In this document: positions 18,154 through 26,088 of the stretch, in pieces | Position numbering within the stretch: position 1 is the first letter of the stretch | How the letters are laid out: each line of letters begins with the position of its first letter | Assembly (NCBI GenBank): GCA_965204695.1 | Contig: OZ242007.1 | Location: 620,001 to 684,000 of the forward strand | DNA: 64,000 bases | Reading direction: 5' to 3' | Source of the DNA: JAHEKD01 sp965204695 | GTDB lineage: Bacteria > Pseudomonadota > Gammaproteobacteria > Arenicellales > JAHEKD01 | Notes under the pieces: model-generated | What the model was told of the DNA's origin: nothing | The model's database searches: none | The model's input: only the letters and a program-made list of their open reading frames with translations | Made by a program: the position numbers and the translations under genes

Positions 18154-19200
18154 ATGAAAGATGATAATACAATTGGTGTAGATTTAGCAAAGAATGTGAT
18201 TTATGCCTGCGTTATTTCGCGCACACAAAAGGTTTTGATCAGCAAAGAATTCACACGTGTAAAATTCAAAGAGTTTTTAGTCCAACAAGAGCCATCACTG
18301 GTTGCCTTTGAAGCCTGTGCAACGGCGCATTATTGGTCTCGGTTTGCACAGTCTTTCGGTCATCAAACGAAGATTTTGCCGGCGTTAGCGGTAGCGCCGT
18401 TCAGACAGGGTCACAAGACTGATAAGAATGATGCGTTGGCAGTTGCCGAAGCCGCTAATAGACCCAATATTAAGCAAGCACCATATAAGACGGTTGATCA
18501 ACAGGTGTTGCAATCGATACAACGATCACGAGAATTATTGATTGGCGATCGTACTGCTTTGGTAAATCACATTCGCAGCATCTTACTTGAATTTGGATTG
18601 GTGATTCGCAAAGGAATTTTTCCTGTGTACTCACGTGTTCCCGAGATTCTGGAAGATGGTGAGAATGAATTACCGGACAGTTATCGCTCCACATTGAATT
18701 TACTCTACAACCGTCTTTGTGATCTACGTGATGATATTAATGTGATGGATAAACACATTGCGATACTCATCAAACAACACCCAAGCTGTGGTGAATTAAC
18801 CAAATTAGAAGGTGTTGGTCCGATTGGTGCGCTATTACTATATTCATCCTTAGGCACCGGTGAAGCCTTTAAAAATGGTCGAGAGTTTTCAGCTTATTTA
18901 GGACTAACACCAAAACAATACAGTAGCGGTGGTAAAACCCAATTAGTGGGTATCAGTAAACATATTGCCAATAAGCGATTAAGAGCCGTTCTCATCCAGG
19001 GTGCTCGTGCGTATATGCATCGAGCTAAACATGGCACCACGACGAAAGATAAATGGTTGTTGGCATTAATTGATCGATCCGGAGCGGGCAAGGCCGCTGT
19101 CGCGTTGGCCAATAAGAATGTTCGTACTGCCTGGGCGTTAATTACTCAAGGAACAGAATATCGAAAAACTAAATTCATGGAGCAGGGATTATCTGCGTAG
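18154..19200 (+). CDS. IS110/IS1111 family DEDD transposase
   Basis: RuvC-like DEDD recombinase N-terminal domain followed by a Transposase_20 domain. Catalytic residues are visible as GVDLAKN (Asp10), FEACATAHYW (Glu53) and KTDKNDALA (Asp90, Asp93). The C-terminal part has EGVGPIGALLLY and FSAYLGLTPKQYSSGGK. I choose the ATG at 18154 because GAGG lies 9 bases upstream; an in-frame ATG at 18139 would add five residues. The ORF is intact at 348 residues. The element's right end is disrupted by IS256, which may affect its mobility. Confidence 0.93.
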   Translation: MKDDNTIGVDLAKNVIYACVISRTQKVLISKEFTRVKFKEFLVQQEPSLVAFEACATAHYWSRFAQSFGHQTKILPALAVAPFRQGHKTDKNDALAVAEAANRPNIKQAPYKTVDQQVLQSIQRSRELLIGDRTALVNHIRSILLEFGLVIRKGIFPVYSRVPEILEDGENELPDSYRSTLNLLYNRLCDLRDDINVMDKHIAILIKQHPSCGELTKLEGVGPIGALLLYSSLGTGEAFKNGREFSAYLGLTPKQYSSGGKTQLVGISKHIANKRLRAVLIQGARAYMHRAKHGTTTKDKWLLALIDRSGAGKAAVALANKNVRTAWALITQGTEYRKTKFMEQGLSA

Positions 19201-19419
19201 ATTCAGGATTATATATTTAAAGTAACGAGAGGAAGTTCATCAAGCAAGACCAAATCAGATAAAGATATCCACTCAGCTAAAACCTGTGCGGCTTCGAGAT
19301 CACAAAGATCAAATACTCATTGAGGAAGTTGAGTGCGCATACATTGTGGGTTAGGAGATAGCCTCTCCATTGAAAAACCGAATATACGTAAGCGTCTTAA
19401 TTCTGATTGGAAATCTGCT
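19201..19419 (+). other. Right-end non-coding region of the IS1111-type element, candidate bridge RNA
   Basis: About 220 bases with no ORF between the DEDD transposase stop and the IS256 insertion. IS110-family elements encode a structured bridge RNA in a non-coding end; in the IS1111 group it lies downstream of the transposase. That family knowledge and the unusually long 3' region are the only support. I did not fold it. Confidence 0.4.
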
Positions 19420-19427
19420 TGTTTAAC

Positions 19428-20740
19428 GAGACTATAAATTAGATTGTGTATTTGCTTATTATTAATTGATTAAGTTAAGGTAAGCAAACAATGAACAAAG
19501 ATGAACTTGAAGCCTTTGCGCGTGAGGCAGCCAAAGGTATTAAAACTCAGAAAGATCTGGCTGAATTTTCAAAGATACTCACCAAAGTGACGGTTGAAGC
19601 GGCATTAGGTGCAGAACTGGATGATCATTTGGGTTATGCCAAACATGATTCCAGCACGACAGGCAATACCCGCAATGGATATACCTCCAAGCGTTTAAAA
19701 ACTGAAGACGGTGAATTTATCCTGGACACACCGAGAGATCGGTCAGGCGAATTTGAACCGCAATTAATCAAGAAACATCAAACTCGCTTCACGTCGATGG
19801 ACGACAAGATACTGAGTTTGTATGCCAAAGGCATGACGACGCGTGAAATTGTCGCCACCTTCAAGGAGATGTACGATGCGGATGTGTCAGCTTCACTGAT
19901 TTCGAAAGTGACTGATGCGGTGATTGAGCAGGTTGTTGATTGGCAATCGCGGCCCTTGGATAGTATTTATCCAATCGTTTACCTGGACTGTATCGTGGTC
20001 AAGATTCGCCAGGATCGCAAGGTCATCAACAAATCGATTTATTTGGCCTTAGGCGTGAATATGGAGGGTCACAAGGAATTATTAGGTTTGTGGCTGGGTG
20101 AAAACGAAGGTGCTAAGTTCTGGCTGGGTGTACTGACTGAGTTACAGAACCGCGGCATCAACGATATTCTGATTGCCTGTGTGGACGGATTGAAGGGATT
20201 TGCTGATGCGATCAATACCGTGTATCCCCATACTCAGATTCAGCTGTGTATTGTCCATATGGTACGAAACTCGATTAAGTATGTGCCCTGGAAAGATTAC
20301 AAGCCGGTGACGGCTGATTTAAAACGGATTTATCAGGCCAGTACCGAGGAGCAAGCTTTGCTTGCACTGGATCAATTCAGTGAGCGTTGGGATGGCAAGT
20401 ATCCTCAAATCAGTAAATCCTGGCGTACCCATTGGCCGAATCTCAATACGTTATTCAATTATCCGGATGATATTCGCAAGGCCATTTACACGACCAACGC
20501 CATCGAATCGTTGAACAGTGTGATTCGTAAAGCGATCAAAAAACGCAAATTATTTCCCACTGATGAATCGGCAAAAAAAGTGGTTTATCTGGCGATTATG
20601 GATTCGTCTAAAAAATGGACGATGCCGATCCGTAACTGGAAATCGGCATTGAATCGTTTTATGATTGAATTTGAAGATCGGTTATCCGATTTTCAATGAT
20701 CATAAACCCGTGGCAAATACACAGAATTATTTACAGGGTC
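19428..20740 (+). mobile_element. IS256 family insertion sequence with 8-bp target duplication
   Basis: 1313-bp element. Its termini, GAGACTATAAATTAGATTGT... on the left and the complement of ...ACAGAATTATTTACAGGGTC on the right, match at 21 of 28 positions, including a shared TGTGTATTTGC block. It is flanked by perfect 8-bp duplications TGTTTAAC at 19420-19427 and 20741-20748. It sits within 4 bases of the right inverted repeat of the surrounding IS1111-type element. Confidence 0.93.
19491..20699 (+). CDS. IS256 family DDE transposase
   Basis: 402-residue mutator-type transposase. The catalytic acids lie in YLDCIVVKI (Asp), CVDGLKGFADAI (Asp) and TTNAIESLNSVIR (Glu). The N-terminal part contains GNTRNGYTSK and TPRDRSGEFEPQLIKK. 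The ORF is intact and of full family length, so the element may be active. It occupies nearly the whole IS256 element. Confidence 0.97.
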   Translation: MNKDELEAFAREAAKGIKTQKDLAEFSKILTKVTVEAALGAELDDHLGYAKHDSSTTGNTRNGYTSKRLKTEDGEFILDTPRDRSGEFEPQLIKKHQTRFTSMDDKILSLYAKGMTTREIVATFKEMYDADVSASLISKVTDAVIEQVVDWQSRPLDSIYPIVYLDCIVVKIRQDRKVINKSIYLALGVNMEGHKELLGLWLGENEGAKFWLGVLTELQNRGINDILIACVDGLKGFADAINTVYPHTQIQLCIVHMVRNSIKYVPWKDYKPVTADLKRIYQASTEEQALLALDQFSERWDGKYPQISKSWRTHWPNLNTLFNYPDDIRKAIYTTNAIESLNSVIRKAIKKRKLFPTDESAKKVVYLAIMDSSKKWTMPIRNWKSALNRFMIEFEDRLSDFQ

Positions 20741-20764
20741 TGTTTAACAGTAGGAGTCCATATA

Positions 20765-20878
20765 CTTAGTCGCCACACCCATTTCATTAGCCACATCAAT
20801 TACACTGTTATCATCTTCGACAACCTTCGCAGCTGCTGCCATTTTAAATGCATCAGTATATCGTTTTACATCAGCCAT
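20765..20878 (-). pseudogene. IS3-family transposase OrfA, 5' part (split by an inserted IS)
   Basis: 38 codons from an ATG preceded by AAAAAGGATAT, encoding the OrfA helix-turn-helix N-terminus (RYTDAFKMAAAAKVVEDD, then VANEMGVATK). It joins in frame to 17898-18086 once the IS1111-type element is removed. It is too short for a normal ORF list and lies downstream of the lasso-cyclase-like gene on the same strand. Confidence 0.88.
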
Positions 20879-21025
20879 AGAATTTATATCCTTTTTATAC
20901 TGTTAAAATAGTTATAAGAACCGAATTAAAAAACTAAAACGTTGACACAACAATTACCCCTGAAAGCTAAATCCCTATGTGCTTATGTTAGGTTAATAAC
21001 CAATAATTTATTCTTGATTTCATAG

Positions 21026-22918
21026 TCAAATTATTACTCTTCGATTATTCATCTCAGCGACTTTCCTAGTCCATAACTCAAAGCAGATACAGTTCCAAAG
21101 CAAAAGTAGATCTTGATCATTTACTTGTTGTGATGATACTAATTTTTCAATATGTTCTTTGCTCACATATTCAGACCACAGCTGATCACCTTTAATTAAT
21201 ATTTCATGCATAACGTCATGCTGTTCACACATCAGTGAGGCTTTGAAAATGGTGTTGTAGACAGTTGATTGCATGCGTTCACGGACGATATTAGGAAGCA
21301 ACCCCTTCATAGACTCCCGTAGAACATATTTATGCCAATTAGTCTGGTAATCGAAAAACATATGGACTGGAAGATTTAGCGAATATTCAACTAATTCACG
21401 TTCTTTGAATGGCATCAGAGTTCCTAAGCCATAATATGCCGCCTCATCACGTATGATTGAGTTTAATTCAAGACTGTTGTGATTAAAGAATTGTTCATAA
21501 CGATCCCGTCCAAATTGCTCATTACTATATTTAATCTCAATTTCAGAAGTTTCTTTTAAATATGCCTTAGCGATATCAGTTAGCCAGTGTGGATATTTTT
21601 TCTTATATTTTGATGTAATACCGTTAAACGGAAACACCCGTCGCAGCACTGGATTTTTATAAAAGGGCATATCGGGGTTTTTAATAATATGCTTAAAGCC
21701 GGCTATTTTTAATCCTATCGCTTGGCTAGAATACAGTAAATCTCTAAACCAATAACGATGGCCAGCAAATAAATGATCGCCAAATTCTCCTGTTAAGAAA
21801 CAATGATGATTCAGTGCCTTAAGAATTGGATAAGATTTTCGCCGTTGTAATAGCATCGGAGGAATCCAAATATGATTACAACTGTTATGCAACTGGGACG
21901 GATCGCCACTTAACGGCAAACAGTCACCAACATTAATTTGAAGTTGTTCGAGCCCAAATTTCTCATACAGCATATTGAGATAACAACGTTCATCGCACTC
22001 ACTAAATCGATCAAATACATGTGATATGGCTAACAATTGAACGTTATTTTGACGCGCTAATCCTGTAATAGAACCTGAATCTAAACCACCACTTAACAAT
22101 ATCGGAACTGTAGATCTGCCATTTATAACTCGTTTAACTGCATTGTTAAGCTTTAGCCGGAATCCATCCAGAGCATCTTGATATGAGAATACTGAAGATA
22201 CTTTAGTTCTAGACTGATCAAAATACCAATATTGAATCAATTGTCTTCGATCAGGTGTAGAGTCAAGGTAACAACCAGCCGGCAACTGTTTTATTGGGCT
22301 AAATAATGCATCATTGGTAACTGTTGGTTGATTAATAAAATATGCCGCAACCCTAGACTTGTTTACCTCAAATATAAGGGGTTTGTCCAATGAGGTAATT
22401 GTTGTGGGGCAAGCTCGGACAATCGCCATTTCGTCAGATGAAACAAGTGTCATATTATCTAGGGTAGGCAAGTAATACAACGAGCGATCGCCCATCGGGT
22501 CACGGCATAAAATTAACCGTTTTTGAGTTTTAATGTAGATAATAAAAATGAAAGGTCCATATATTTGATTTAACCAACACTCTCCTTGATCTAAAAAACC
22601 TTCTAAAACACATCGTGCAACCCCATCAGAATGATGTTCAGATATTGTTTGAGTTACTGTATTATTTTGTAACTCATTAAAATTATCGATTCGACCAATC
22701 AGCAGTATCCAGGCGTTTCGATCTTGGCTTTCCACTGGCCTAGCTATCTTGTGATTCTGAATTGTATTTGGATACTTTATGCCAACTGCACAAGAACCTA
22801 AATTTGCGGTTTGGATAGAAGATTCTGAACATCCAAACAATGCGTTCGTAAATGCCCGTATTTGATATCCATCAACGGATCGATCATCGTGATAAATCAT
22901 GGCAGCTAACGAAAACAT
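21026..22918 (-). CDS. Asparagine-synthetase-like protein, probable lasso-peptide macrolactam cyclase
   Basis: 630-residue protein with an N-terminal amidotransferase-like domain and a C-terminal ATP-pyrophosphatase domain (SGGLDSGS at 276-283, TGEFGDHLF at about 376). Asparagine synthetases begin Met-Cys, with Cys2 as the glutaminase nucleophile; this one begins MFSLAA, so it cannot release ammonia from glutamine. That fits lasso cyclases (McjC/LarC type), which adenylate an Asp/Glu side chain for attack by the core N-terminus. RDPMGDRSLYY and the C-terminal LRESMKGLLPNIV resemble lasso cyclases. A precursor-like gene ends 42 bases upstream. The expected peptidase and RRE genes would follow, but an IS3 remnant lies there. 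A capsule-type amidotransferase is the alternative. Confidence 0.75.
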   Translation of the reverse strand: MFSLAAMIYHDDRSVDGYQIRAFTNALFGCSESSIQTANLGSCAVGIKYPNTIQNHKIARPVESQDRNAWILLIGRIDNFNELQNNTVTQTISEHHSDGVARCVLEGFLDQGECWLNQIYGPFIFIIYIKTQKRLILCRDPMGDRSLYYLPTLDNMTLVSSDEMAIVRACPTTITSLDKPLIFEVNKSRVAAYFINQPTVTNDALFSPIKQLPAGCYLDSTPDRRQLIQYWYFDQSRTKVSSVFSYQDALDGFRLKLNNAVKRVINGRSTVPILLSGGLDSGSITGLARQNNVQLLAISHVFDRFSECDERCYLNMLYEKFGLEQLQINVGDCLPLSGDPSQLHNSCNHIWIPPMLLQRRKSYPILKALNHHCFLTGEFGDHLFAGHRYWFRDLLYSSQAIGLKIAGFKHIIKNPDMPFYKNPVLRRVFPFNGITSKYKKKYPHWLTDIAKAYLKETSEIEIKYSNEQFGRDRYEQFFNHNSLELNSIIRDEAAYYGLGTLMPFKERELVEYSLNLPVHMFFDYQTNWHKYVLRESMKGLLPNIVRERMQSTVYNTIFKASLMCEQHDVMHEILIKGDQLWSEYVSKEHIEKLVSSQQVNDQDLLLLWNCICFELWTRKVAEMNNRRVII

Positions 22919-22960
22919 GTCTTTATAATTTGACTCTCTGATTGATATGAAAAACCTATC

Positions 22961-23071
22961 TCAGAAATCTTCTCGTCGTGCGGCAAAATCGATGCCTATA
23001 CCTGACATACCCATGACCAGCTTATTTAAGTCGCCAATGAATTGGATACTGGGAGGGTTATAAGATTTCAT
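22961..23071 (-). CDS. Candidate lasso peptide precursor (36 aa)
   Basis: A 36-codon ORF directly upstream of the cyclase-like gene, absent from ordinary ORF lists because of size. The leader is residues 1-20 and contains Tyr4, Pro7, Ile9 and Gly13, with Val19 at the -2 position. This spacing matches the lasso leader pattern YxxPxLxxxGxxxxxTxG exactly, with Ile for Leu and Val for Thr. The predicted core is GMSGIGIDFAARREDF: Gly1 is followed by Asp at position 8, giving an 8-residue macrolactam ring and an 8-residue tail. It starts 11 bases after the stop of the VOC gene; the Shine-Dalgarno is weak. Expression is not shown. Confidence 0.65.
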   Translation of the reverse strand: MKSYNPPSIQFIGDLNKLVMGMSGIGIDFAARREDF

Positions 23072-23082
23072 CTTAGCTTGAG

Positions 23083-23448
23083 TTATTCGATTTGGCCAAG
23101 ATCAAAAAGCATTTCGACTTTAAGGCCATCAGGACCTTTGACGAAAACTTGGCGCTCACCTGAACGGGGTACATCCGTTTCACTATAAGGTATATGGTTA
23201 TCTTTCAGTGTCTCGATCAAACCTGTGTAATTTGCACCCTCCAGTGCGACATGTGACAACACGGCATTTGAACTCTCGATCATGGAGTCTTCAATAATAT
23301 GGATCAGAGCCTGCCCATCACTGTATAACCAGGCACCGGGGAACGGAAACGGAGGCCGTTCACCCAATTCCAGGCCAATACATTGCGTCCAGAATTCAGT
23401 CATTGCATTAAGATCACGGGTTTTTACTAAAACATGATTTAGTCTCAT
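23083..23448 (-). CDS. VOC (glyoxalase/bleomycin-resistance) family protein
   Basis: 121-residue vicinal-oxygen-chelate protein: LNHVLVKTRDLNAMTEFWTQCIGLELG at the start, LSHVALEG in the second module and GPDGLKVEMLFD at the end supply the usual His/Glu metal ligands. The reaction is not predictable. It follows the broken cupin gene with a 4-base overlap and precedes the lasso precursor, probably in an operon with the cupin and the truncated Old Yellow Enzyme gene. Confidence 0.85.
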   Translation of the reverse strand: MRLNHVLVKTRDLNAMTEFWTQCIGLELGERPPFPFPGAWLYSDGQALIHIIEDSMIESSNAVLSHVALEGANYTGLIETLKDNHIPYSETDVPRSGERQVFVKGPDGLKVEMLFDLGQIE

Positions 23449-23848
23449 TTGTCCTTCTCCTCGTCAAAATTGAGCTTGTATTCGACGGTGCTAAAAATGA
23501 GCAAATCTTCTCCAATATTCTCTAGATCATGCGCGAAATCCCCCTCTTCACTGTGATTGTAATAATGAACGTCACCTTGTTCGTAAGTGATTCTTATTAC
23601 TTTTCCACCGTCATAGTAAGAAACAGCCTCCCCCGGGGTTAATGCCACCCAGGTATAATCAGTAGTATGTTTGTGAAAAGTAACCGTTCGCCAGGCTGAA
23701 GACGAATCTCCCACACGCGAATGGAAGCATCTTGGAAAATCAATCTAGTCCCAACTTGTGCTGGAATTGTCTCTGACTTCAACTCGTCTACCCTTGCCTG
23801 TGGCCAGGTGTCAAAATTGCCTTGTTTATTGAGTTGCTGTGTAATCAT
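23445..23848 (-). pseudogene. Cupin-domain protein gene with a one-base frameshift
   Basis: The 5' half (from the ATG at 23848) reads through VGTRLIFQDASIRVWEIRLQPGERL. The second half, in another frame, reads FHKHTTDYTWVALTPGEAV and continues to a stop at 23445. Together they form one cupin of about 133 residues. The break is near 23673-23680, where CTTTTCAC would need one more C to restore PFHKH. Either the gene is recently inactivated or this is a sequencing error. The HKH metal motif is at the break. Confidence 0.8.
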
Positions 23849-23860
23849 CTTTTGGCGTCT

Positions 23861-24279
23861 TTAACTGGAACCGTTCAAAAAGGGATAATCGGTATAACCC
23901 CGGGCATCACCACCACCAAAAAGTGTATGTGGATCAGAAATTTCATTTAACTCAGCATTAAGTTTGACCCTGGCAGGATAATCCGGATTAGTTAAAAACT
24001 TACGCCCAAACCCAACCATGTCAACCAAATTTCGACCCAACAAATCTTCAGCTTCTTGGGGAGTTTTATTGCCAGTTGCAATAATCGTATTGGAAAAAAC
24101 ACGTCTTAAATCAACTCGAAATGTGTCAGGTATGGTAGGCGCATCATCCCAATCGGCTTCACATAAATGGATGTATGTAATGCCCAAGTCATTGAGATGC
24201 CTAGCGGCAATCATGATCGTGTCCAGTATTTCTGGATCGTCCATGTCCTTGAAACTGATGAACGGTGATAATCTGACAC
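23861..24279 (-). pseudogene. Old Yellow Enzyme family reductase, 3' fragment cut by an IS
   Basis: The reading frame covers the C-terminal part of an NemA/OYE flavin oxidoreductase: SVRLSPFISFKDMDDPE, LCEADWDDAP, NTIIATGNKTPQEAEDLL, VDMVGFGRKFLTNPDYPAR and ARGYTDYPFL. The FMN-binding N-terminal two thirds are missing; the frame runs directly into the inverted repeat of an IS3-family element at 24280. The sequence on the far side of that element does not resemble the missing part, so DNA has been lost or rearranged. Confidence 0.88.
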
Positions 24280-24290
24280 TGATCTGCCCC

Positions 24291-25226
24291 TTAAGTTGGT
24301 ACCAGTTTAGAAGTTAGTCTCTGGTTAGGGTTACAGTTTCCCTTCAAGAAGGGCTGGAACGTAGTGTAAGCAATTCTTGAAGGGTTTGGCAAGATCGTCT
24401 GCGGGGCTGGTGGTCGATAACCTAGCGATGAGTGTGGTCGAATTGTGTTGTAATGGACCCGCCATCGCTCAACCAGCACTTGTGCTTCAGTCAATGTATA
24501 AAGCACTTCACGATCCAACAGTTCATCACGTAGCTTGCCATTGAAACTTTCATTGTAACCGTTCTCCCAGGGAGAACCGGGTTCAATAAATAACGTTTTA
24601 ACTTTCATTTTGGTTAACCATTCACGTACAGCCCTGGCCGTGAATTCGGACCCATTATCGGAGCGAATATGATCAGGAATACCACGTGCCATGAATAACT
24701 GTTCTAGAGCGTTGAGTACACTAGCACTGTTCAGACGTCTCTCAGTAATAATCGCCAGACATTCTCGGGTATATTCATCAATGATGGTTAACAGTCGATA
24801 AGCACGACCATCATCCGTAAGATCTTGAACGAAGTCATAGGCCCAGACATGATTCTTCCAACTCGGTCTTAATCGAACACACGAGCCATCATTGAGCCAT
24901 AGTCGACCTCGTTTGGGTTGTTTACTCGGTACTTTTAGCCCCTCACGTCGCCAGATACGTTCTACACGTTTATGATTTACACACCAACCCAGATACAGTT
25001 TTAACAGTGCAGTAATACGGCGATACCCATAACGGCCAAACTCACTCGCCAATTGAATGATATCCGCTGTCAGTGCCGCTTCATCGTCTTTGACAATACG
25101 CTGATAACGTTGGGTGGAACGCGGTTGACCAATTACTTGACAGGCTCTGCGTTCAGATACACAAAGCTGCTCACGAACATGATCAACACATAAACGGCGA
25201 CGCTCCGGGCTTAATACTTTCCCGAC
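24291..25226 (-). CDS. IS3-family transposase OrfB (frameshift product)
   Basis: rve integrase-core transposase. Catalytic residues lie in AYDFVQDL (Asp), IRSDNGSEF (Asp) and ENGYNESFNGK (Glu). The -1 frame is open back through LSPERRRLCVDHVREQL to GTC GGG AAA at 25218-25226, inside the 3' end of orfA, so OrfAB is probably made by programmed -1 frameshifting near GGGAAAG. The first in-frame start after that would be at 25052, which lacks the HTH_21 N-terminus. No internal stop is present. Confidence 0.92.
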   Translation of the reverse strand, partial: VGKVLSPERRRLCVDHVREQLCVSERRACQVIGQPRSTQRYQRIVKDDEAALTADIIQLASEFGRYGYRRITALLKLYLGWCVNHKRVERIWRREGLKVPSKQPKRGRLWLNDGSCVRLRPSWKNHVWAYDFVQDLTDDGRAYRLLTIIDEYTRECLAIITERRLNSASVLNALEQLFMARGIPDHIRSDNGSEFTARAVREWLTKMKVKTLFIEPGSPWENGYNESFNGKLRDELLDREVLYTLTEAQVLVERWRVHYNTIRPHSSLGYRPPAPQTILPNPSRIAYTTFQPFLKGNCNPNQRLTSKLVPT

Positions 25227-25492
25227 AACGCTTCCTCTAGGATTAATTTATCCAACGTTAAATCAGACACCGCTTTGCGAAGACGTGCATTCTCCTTTTC
25301 CAGATCCTTCATTTGACGAACCTGGTTCACTTGCATACCACCGTACTGCTTACGCCAGCGGTAGTAGGTTTGTTCGGTAATACCGCACTGACGGCAACTC
25401 TCGGCAATGGTGTGACCTTGGGCGTGATGAATTTCCACTTCACGCAGTGTTTTGATTATGGTCTCGGTTGGAACGCGTTTACCTTTAGGCAT
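25211..25492 (-). CDS. IS3-family transposase OrfA
   Basis: 93-residue protein with a helix-turn-helix (GHTIAESCRQCGITEQTYYRWRK) and a leucine-zipper segment (LEKENARLRKAVSDLTLDKL). It ends EEALSGKY, overlapping orfB in the -1 frame. The sequence differs from the split OrfA at 17.9/20.8 kb, so two different IS3-family elements have visited this locus. Confidence 0.93.
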   Translation of the reverse strand: MPKGKRVPTETIIKTLREVEIHHAQGHTIAESCRQCGITEQTYYRWRKQYGGMQVNQVRQMKDLEKENARLRKAVSDLTLDKLILEEALSGKY

Positions 25493-25624
25493 AAATTGAC
25501 TCCTTTAAGCTAAATAGTAAACCAAATCCTATCTCATCAACTGGATCAACTTTCTGGGGCTAGGTCACCATTGTTGCGGGATTTAGATGAATCTCTGAGT
25601 TATTAATGAATATAGAGGTTTTAT

Positions 25625-25658
25625 TGGCGGGGAGTATGGAATTCGAACCCTAGGAAGT
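25625..25658 (-). other. Degenerate tRNA 3'-end remnant
   Basis: On the minus strand this contains GGGTTCGAATTCC followed by GGGGAGTATG-like acceptor bases in complement and ending CCGCCA. It matches the T-arm, acceptor and CCA of the tRNA-Ser 340 bases away at about two thirds of positions, including identical TTCGAA and GCCA. It may be an old attachment-site copy or a decayed tRNA gene. From 25659 to 25966 I see no gene. Confidence 0.5.
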
Positions 25659-25966
25659 TTTTTACGTTTTAGATGCTTCCTAAGCTATCAAAGTCAAGTA
25701 TTAAATTGCAATTGAAACTAGCAATTTGGTTTAGAAATATAAAAGACTTTTTGTTTTATTATTCAAACATTTCGTAAATTTCTCCTAAATATAGTTCAAA
25801 AGACGTACTGTGAATTTGGCCCAAAGAGGTGATTTAACTAAATAACCCGTAAGTTCTCTGTTTTTCGTCTAAATCTCGAAACAGAGACTATCAATATGGG
25901 CAGTATTCCGCACTGTCGTAGGATACTCGAAATATCGTAAGTCGTTGATTAAAATAGAGTTTTTTG

Positions 25967-26057
25967 TGGCGGAGAGAGGGGGATTCGAACCCCCGAAAGG
26001 CTATTAACCTTTACACGCTTTCCAGGCGAGCCCGTTCAACCACTCCGGCACCTCTCC
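25967..26057 (-). tRNA. tRNA-Ser (GGA)
   Basis: 91-base gene with encoded CCA. On the minus strand it starts GGAGAGGTGCCGGAG, has anticodon GGA in the loop CTGGAAA, a long class II variable arm (AAAGGTTAATAGCCTTT) and T-arm GGGGGTTCGAATCCCCC. It closely resembles E. coli tRNA-Ser(GGA). It marks one boundary of the IS-rich zone at 17.3-26 kb. Confidence 0.97.
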
Positions 26058-26088
26058 AAAAGGGTGGCTAAGAGTATAGGAAATTGGC

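Larger units (their letters stand above)
18087..20764 (+). mobile_element. IS1111/IS110-type element, itself carrying an IS256 element
   Basis: Bounded by an 11-bp inverted repeat: TATGGACTCCT at 18086-18096 and AGGAGTCCATA at 20752-20762. It interrupts an IS3 orfA without target duplication, as expected for DEDD recombinases. The left non-coding end is short (about 50 bases) and the right one long, the layout of the IS1111 group. Removing the nested IS256 element and one copy of its 8-bp duplication leaves about 1.36 kb, a normal size. The exact outer ends are uncertain by a few bases. Confidence 0.85.
24280..25567 (-). mobile_element. IS3-family insertion sequence
   Basis: 1288-bp element with imperfect terminal inverted repeats: TGATCTGCCCCTTAAGTTGG at the left end and, on the minus strand, TGACCTAGCCCCAGAAAGTT at the right. 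It carries overlapping orfA and orfB. The flanking bases (CAC on the left, CCA on the right) are not a duplication, which suggests a deletion or recombination after insertion. It truncates the Old Yellow Enzyme gene. Confidence 0.9.

Noticed and set aside
20696..20911. 71-codon plus-strand ORF after the IS256 transposase
   Set aside because: It crosses the IS256 end, the IS1111 inverted repeat and the antisense of IS3 orfA, so it is a chance frame.
22947..23063. 38-codon plus-strand ORF opposite the lasso precursor, a possible second small peptide
   Set aside because: No ribosome-binding site, no recognisable motif, and it lies antisense to the ORF that matches the lasso leader spacing.
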